Shown here piece by piece: positions 6,498-8,847 of a DNA stretch of 8,847 nucleotides. Where the stretch lies: contig JACQHO010000168.1 of the NCBI GenBank assembly GCA_016198945.1, forward strand, positions 1 through 8,847. The letters run 5' to 3'. Both the position numbers and the translations under genes were made by a program. The DNA comes from Nitrospirota bacterium (lineage in GTDB: Bacteria; Nitrospirota; Nitrospiria; JACQBZ01). The notes below the pieces were generated by a model. That model saw nothing but the letters and a program-made list of their open reading frames with translations. It did no database searches and was not told where the DNA came from. Numbering within the stretch: the first letter of the stretch is position 1; each line of letters opens with the position of its first letter.

Positions 6498-7877
6498 ATG
6501 GCCGTCATTTTAGTGATAGAAGACAAGGAAAGCATGGCCCAGATGCTGAGCCAGGCGTTGCAGGCCGAGGGCCATCAGGTGATTGTGGCGCGCGACGGAC
6601 GGGAAGGTCTGCAAAAATTCAAAGAGTCCAGGCTGGATCTCGTCGTTTCGGATCTGAAGCTCCCCCACAAGTCCGGTTTGGATATCTTGGAGGCCGTCAA
6701 GGAGCAGAATCCGCTGATCCCGGTCATCCTGATGACGGCCTATGGGACGATCGAGACGGCCGTAAAGGCCGTGAAGGAAGGCGCGTACGATTTCATCACA
6801 AAGCCGTTTGATCCGGATCACCTGATCCATTTGATCAACAAGGCCCTGGAAAAGCAACGGCTCGTCACGGAAAATCTCATTCTTCGGGAAGAGTTTGCAA
6901 AGCATTTGAAGCTGCCCAAGATCATCGGGAAAAGCACGAAAATGATGGAGGTGGTGGACAAAATCCAGAAAGTGGCCGCCAGTCCGACGACGGTCCTGCT
7001 TTTGGGCGAGTCCGGAACCGGAAAGGAATTGTTCGCACGGGCCGTTCATTACTTGAGCCCGCGAAAGGAAGAGGCTTTTGTGGCGATCAACTGCGCCGCC
7101 ATCCCGCGGGACTTGCTGGAAAGCGAGCTGTTCGGGCACGAACGCGGGGCTTTCACCGGCGCGGTGGCCCGGAAGATGGGAAAATTCGAGCTGGCCGACA
7201 AAGGATCGATTTTTCTCGATGAAATCGGCGATCTGGACCTGGGACTGCAGGCCAAGCTGCTTCGTGTCCTGGAGGGTGAGGAGTTTATGCGCGTGGGCGG
7301 CACGGTCAAGATCAAGGTGGATGTACGCGTCATTGCGGCGACGAACAAGGAGCTCCAGGCCGCGATCGAACAGAAACTGTTCCGCGAGGATCTTTATTAC
7401 CGGCTGGCCGTCTTCCCCGTCACGATTCCCCCCTTGCGGGAACGCGCGGACGACATCCCGGCGCTGGTGGAGCATTTCGTGAGCTACTACTGCAAGGAGT
7501 TGAAAAAGGAGGCCAAAACCGTTCCTCCGGCCTCGATGGAGTTATTGATCAAGCATCCGTGGACCGGAAACGTCCGCGAGCTCCAGAACTGCATCGAACG
7601 GGCCGTGATCCTGACCGACGGCGCGGTGATCCTGCCCGAGCATCTCGGGCTTCGCGTCAAGGCGCCGGCCGAGGCCGGGCTGCCGGATCTCCCGACGGAG
7701 GGAACGCTCCAGGAGGTCAGCAGCATGGCCACCCAGTTCGCAGAATCCCGGATGATCCGGAAGGTGATGAAAGAGACCGGCGGAAACAAGACCAAGGCGG
7801 CCGAAATTCTGAAGGTCAGCTACAAGACGCTCTTGACGAAGATCAAGGATTACGGGATCGAGAGCGGAGGGTCGTAG
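6498..7877 (+). CDS. NtrC-family sigma-54-dependent response regulator
   Basis: Cytoplasmic transcription activator of 459 aa and cognate partner of the upstream kinase. Residues 1-120 are a receiver domain with acidic pocket Glu8/Asp9, phospho-acceptor Asp52 (VVSDLKLP), Thr80 and Lys102 (FITKPF). Residues about 142-380 are the sigma-54 AAA+ domain, with Walker A GESGTGKE at 170-177, the sigma-54-contacting GAFTGA loop (first six residues after Arg216), Walker B SIFLDEIG with Asp241/Glu242, and arginine-finger candidates Arg296 and Arg302. The C-terminus (about 415-456) is a Fis-type helix-turn-helix with NKTKAAEILKVSYKTLLTKI. Every element needed to remodel sigma-54 RNA polymerase is present. 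The start at 6498 has AAGGAGA just upstream and lies 11 bases after the kinase stop, so the two are co-translated. Because pilD is first in the unit, pilus or type II secretion genes are likely targets (inference, as in PilR). No clear -24/-12 site was found in the window. Confidence 0.95.
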   Translation: MAVILVIEDKESMAQMLSQALQAEGHQVIVARDGREGLQKFKESRLDLVVSDLKLPHKSGLDILEAVKEQNPLIPVILMTAYGTIETAVKAVKEGAYDFITKPFDPDHLIHLINKALEKQRLVTENLILREEFAKHLKLPKIIGKSTKMMEVVDKIQKVAASPTTVLLLGESGTGKELFARAVHYLSPRKEEAFVAINCAAIPRDLLESELFGHERGAFTGAVARKMGKFELADKGSIFLDEIGDLDLGLQAKLLRVLEGEEFMRVGGTVKIKVDVRVIAATNKELQAAIEQKLFREDLYYRLAVFPVTIPPLRERADDIPALVEHFVSYYCKELKKEAKTVPPASMELLIKHPWTGNVRELQNCIERAVILTDGAVILPEHLGLRVKAPAEAGLPDLPTEGTLQEVSSMATQFAESRMIRKVMKETGGNKTKAAEILKVSYKTLLTKIKDYGIESGGS

Positions 7878-7882
7878 TTTTG

Positions 7883-7984
7883 ATGTTGAAAGCGTATCTT
7901 GAGAAAATATTCAAAACGGCCCAGCGAGGCGATGACCGGGAAGAAAGCTATTACTCAACCCTCGAACGGTTTCCAAAGAGTTGA
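7883..7984 (+). pseudogene. 5' stub of a probable N6-adenine DNA methyltransferase / type ISP restriction enzyme
   Basis: A 33-codon reading frame starts six bases after the regulator stop, with GGAGGG 11 bases before its ATG. It resembles the extreme N-terminus of large restriction-modification methylases: a short amphipathic helix (MLKAYLEKIF) followed by RGDDREESYYSTLERF at about residues 15-30, after which those proteins continue for hundreds of residues. Here it stops after three unrelated residues (PKS), and no methylase motif (such as NPPY) follows in any frame before the next gene. Base composition is visibly poorer in G and C than the upstream operon. I read it as the leftover of a deleted or replaced restriction-modification gene. 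The family match is from memory and short. The alternative is a real small peptide or a chance frame. Confidence 0.45.
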
Positions 7985-8068
7985 TGATTTCCTGGACTGG
8001 AAACTGGCAGGATGATGATCGAAATATGTTGGGGCGGGAAATAGTGATCAAGCCAATTTAAGTGAGTT

Positions 8069-8087
8069 GGAGTTGCATTAAAACTCC
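8069..8087 (+). repeat. 6-bp stem-loop in the MNT leader
   Basis: GGAGTT (8069-8074) and AACTCC (8082-8087) pair around GCATTAA. It is the first of a row of small hairpins in front of the antitoxin gene. Confidence 0.4.
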
Positions 8088-8090
8088 GGC

Positions 8091-8115
8091 GGCGGATTGA
8101 TCCGCCTAAGGCGGA
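8091..8115 (+). repeat. Two mutually exclusive hairpins sharing a central arm; copy of TCCGCCTAAGGCGGA
   Basis: GGCGGAT (8091-8097), TG, ATCCGCC (8100-8106), TAA, GGCGGA (8110-8115). The middle arm can pair with either the left copy or the right copy, but not both. The right-hand hairpin (8101-8115) is identical to 871-885. It ends 34 bases before the antitoxin ATG. Confidence 0.55.
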
Positions 8116-8136
8116 GACGATAGCCTCTGAATAGAA

Positions 8137-8144
8137 AAGGAGAG
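8137..8144 (+). promoter_or_regulatory. Strong ribosome binding site of the MNT antitoxin
   Basis: AAGGAGAG ends five bases before ATG 8150. The toxin gene that follows has only a weak GAAGG about ten bases before its start and depends on translational coupling. This would keep antitoxin synthesis above toxin synthesis, as is usual for such pairs. Confidence 0.65.
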
Positions 8145-8149
8145 AGGCG

Positions 8150-8470
8150 ATGAGTAAGGCCACTCAAGAGGTGCTGCTAAAACTGAAGACGTCGCTCGCA
8201 AAGATTTATGGTGAGCGACTAAAGGGGCTGTATCTTTATGGTTCTTACGCGCGCGGTGAGGAAAGGACCGGCTCGGACCTGGACGTGGCCATGATCCTCG
8301 ACCAGTTTGAACGGCCCTGGTTCGAAATTCAGAGAACCGGTCAGTTGGTGTCCGATCTTTCGTTAGAATACGGGACCACCATCTCTTTGATACCCCTGCG
8401 TGTTACAGACTGGAAAGAAAAACAGAAGTCATTGGTCCGGAACATCCAACGAGAAGGCGTAGCTGTTTGA
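8150..8470 (+). CDS. MNT-type nucleotidyltransferase antitoxin
   Basis: Small cytoplasmic protein of 106 aa of the minimal nucleotidyltransferase (MNT) family. The signature GSYARGEERTGSDLDV covers residues 31-46: Gly31-Ser32, a ten-residue spacer, then Asp43-x-Asp45, the metal-binding pair of the fold. In characterised MNT-HEPN pairs this protein neutralises the HEPN partner, in studied cases by adding AMP units to a tyrosine beside the HEPN catalytic motif. The third acidic residue found in many relatives is not obvious: the corresponding strand reads TTISLIPL, with Ser79 near the expected place. Catalytic competence is therefore plausible but not assured. ATG 8150 has a strong AAGGAGAG at 8137-8144. 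Its stop overlaps the next gene's ATG by one base (TGATG), so the pair is translationally coupled. Base composition is lower in GC than the operon upstream, in keeping with acquisition. Confidence 0.88.
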   Translation: MSKATQEVLLKLKTSLAKIYGERLKGLYLYGSYARGEERTGSDLDVAMILDQFERPWFEIQRTGQLVSDLSLEYGTTISLIPLRVTDWKEKQKSLVRNIQREGVAV

Positions 8471-8847
8471 TGAAGGCGCAGACGAGGGCTTATCTTGATA
8501 AGGCCAACGAAAATATCAAGGCCGGTCTCGATCTGATCCGGGACGGACACTATGAGATCGCCGCGTCACGAGCCTACTATGCCATGTTTTATGCGGCGGA
8601 AGCCCTCTTGACTGAGGAGGGACATGAATTTTCTTCTCATGGGGCTGTTCATGGAGCGTTTGGCAAGCAGTTTACAAAAACGGGCCGGTTGGATGCAAAG
8701 TTTCATCGCTACTTGATTGATGCATACCGCGAGAGACAGGCCGCCGATTACGACGCTCCCGCTGAAGTGGGTTTGGAAGAAGCACAGACGCTTCTAAACC
8801 AGGCGAAGGAATTCCTTGCGGCAGCCAAGTCGCTCCTGGAACAGTGA
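8470..8847 (+). CDS. HEPN-domain toxin (partner of MNT antitoxin)
   Basis: All-alpha protein of 125 aa of the HEPN superfamily, whose toxin members are RNases. It shows an N-terminal helix (YLDKANENIKAGLDL), the family core ASRAYYAMFYAAEALL at about residues 32-47, and the C-terminal pattern YRERQAADYDA at about 86-96 followed by a helix. Arg73 and His79 in GRLDAKFHRY fit the HEPN catalytic pattern R-x(4-6)-H. Tyr81 then fits the H-x-Y extension, the tyrosine modified by AMP transfer in a studied pair. Whether these are the true active residues in this subfamily (COG1895-like) needs an alignment. I use ATG 8470 rather than the in-frame TTG one codon upstream because it overlaps the antitoxin stop as TGATG. 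The stop codon is the last three bases of the window, so the gene is complete. Confidence 0.88.
   Translation: MKAQTRAYLDKANENIKAGLDLIRDGHYEIAASRAYYAMFYAAEALLTEEGHEFSSHGAVHGAFGKQFTKTGRLDAKFHRYLIDAYRERQAADYDAPAEVGLEEAQTLLNQAKEFLAAAKSLLEQ

Larger units (their letters stand above)
7985..8149 (+). other. Non-coding leader of the MNT-HEPN pair
   Basis: This stretch lies between the methylase stub and the antitoxin. It has no supported gene and is richer in A and T up to about 8085. It contains GTTTCCA/TGGAAAC (7969-7975 with 7998-8004) spanning the point where the stub ends, then the hairpins listed separately, then the strong ribosome site. I see no convincing -35/-10 pair. TTGATC (8097-8102) with GATAGC 16 bases later (8119-8124) is the best weak candidate. 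Confidence 0.5.

Noticed and set aside
6510..7475. Long minus-strand open frame opposite the response regulator
   Set aside because: Antisense shadow; the plus-strand frame contains all receiver, AAA+ and HTH motifs.
7969..8004. GTTTCCA/TGGAAAC inverted repeat as an attachment site or insertion footprint
   Set aside because: The arms are only seven bases with a 22-base gap, with no target-site duplication or integrase nearby; noted only because it spans the end of the methylase stub.
8061..8090. Sigma-54 (-24/-12) promoter before the MNT gene
   Set aside because: GG and GC pairs near TTGGAGTTGCA are four bases apart, not the required ten, so the spacing is wrong.
7951..8163. Minus-strand open frame of 70 codons across the MNT leader
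   Set aside because: No ribosome site or domain, and it overlaps the antitoxin start and the hairpins; it most likely reflects the AT-richer spacer.

Overview
The window is GC-rich bacterial chromosome with compact gene spacing. The predicted proteins (NtrC-type sigma-54 activator with a PAS histidine kinase, prepilin peptidase with a four-cysteine zinc knuckle, Na/Pi-PhoU fusion, LarB) suggest a Gram-negative environmental bacterium. Nitrospirota or a deltaproteobacterium-like lineage is my best guess, but it rests on general resemblance only and no search was run.

Left block (54-3636, all minus strand): gpsA (glycerol-3-phosphate dehydrogenase), then a Na/Pi-cotransporter protein with a C-terminal PhoU domain, then larB (nickel-pincer cofactor synthesis). 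gpsA is driven by a promoter with perfect sigma-70 hexamers. The gap between the transporter and larB (825-962) is packed with hairpins that look like a composite dispersed repeat. One part of it recurs inverted at the left edge of the window, and another part recurs about 7.2 kb away in front of the toxin-antitoxin pair.

Middle block (3800-7877, plus strand): pilD (prepilin peptidase), a two-TM PAS sensor histidine kinase and an NtrC-family response regulator form a tight three-gene unit. It is read from its own promoter, divergent from gpsA, with an inverted repeat centred between the two promoters. The arrangement suggests a PilS/PilR-like system controlling type IV pilus or type II secretion functions, although no pilin gene is present here. 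The kinase start is unclear because no usable ATG exists in its frame, and its gene carries a run of eight G just after the second membrane helix.

Right block (7883-8847, plus strand): base composition drops visibly just after the regulator. This stretch holds a 33-codon stub resembling the extreme N-terminus of an N6-adenine DNA methyltransferase / type ISP restriction enzyme. Next comes a 165-bp leader with stacked and mutually exclusive hairpins, then a complete MNT nucleotidyltransferase-HEPN toxin-antitoxin pair with a one-base overlap. This looks like an accessory (defence/TA) insertion behind a conserved operon. I see no wholly new system. The most interesting points are the methylase remnant beside the MNT-HEPN pair, the shared hairpin repeats and the symmetric divergent promoter.
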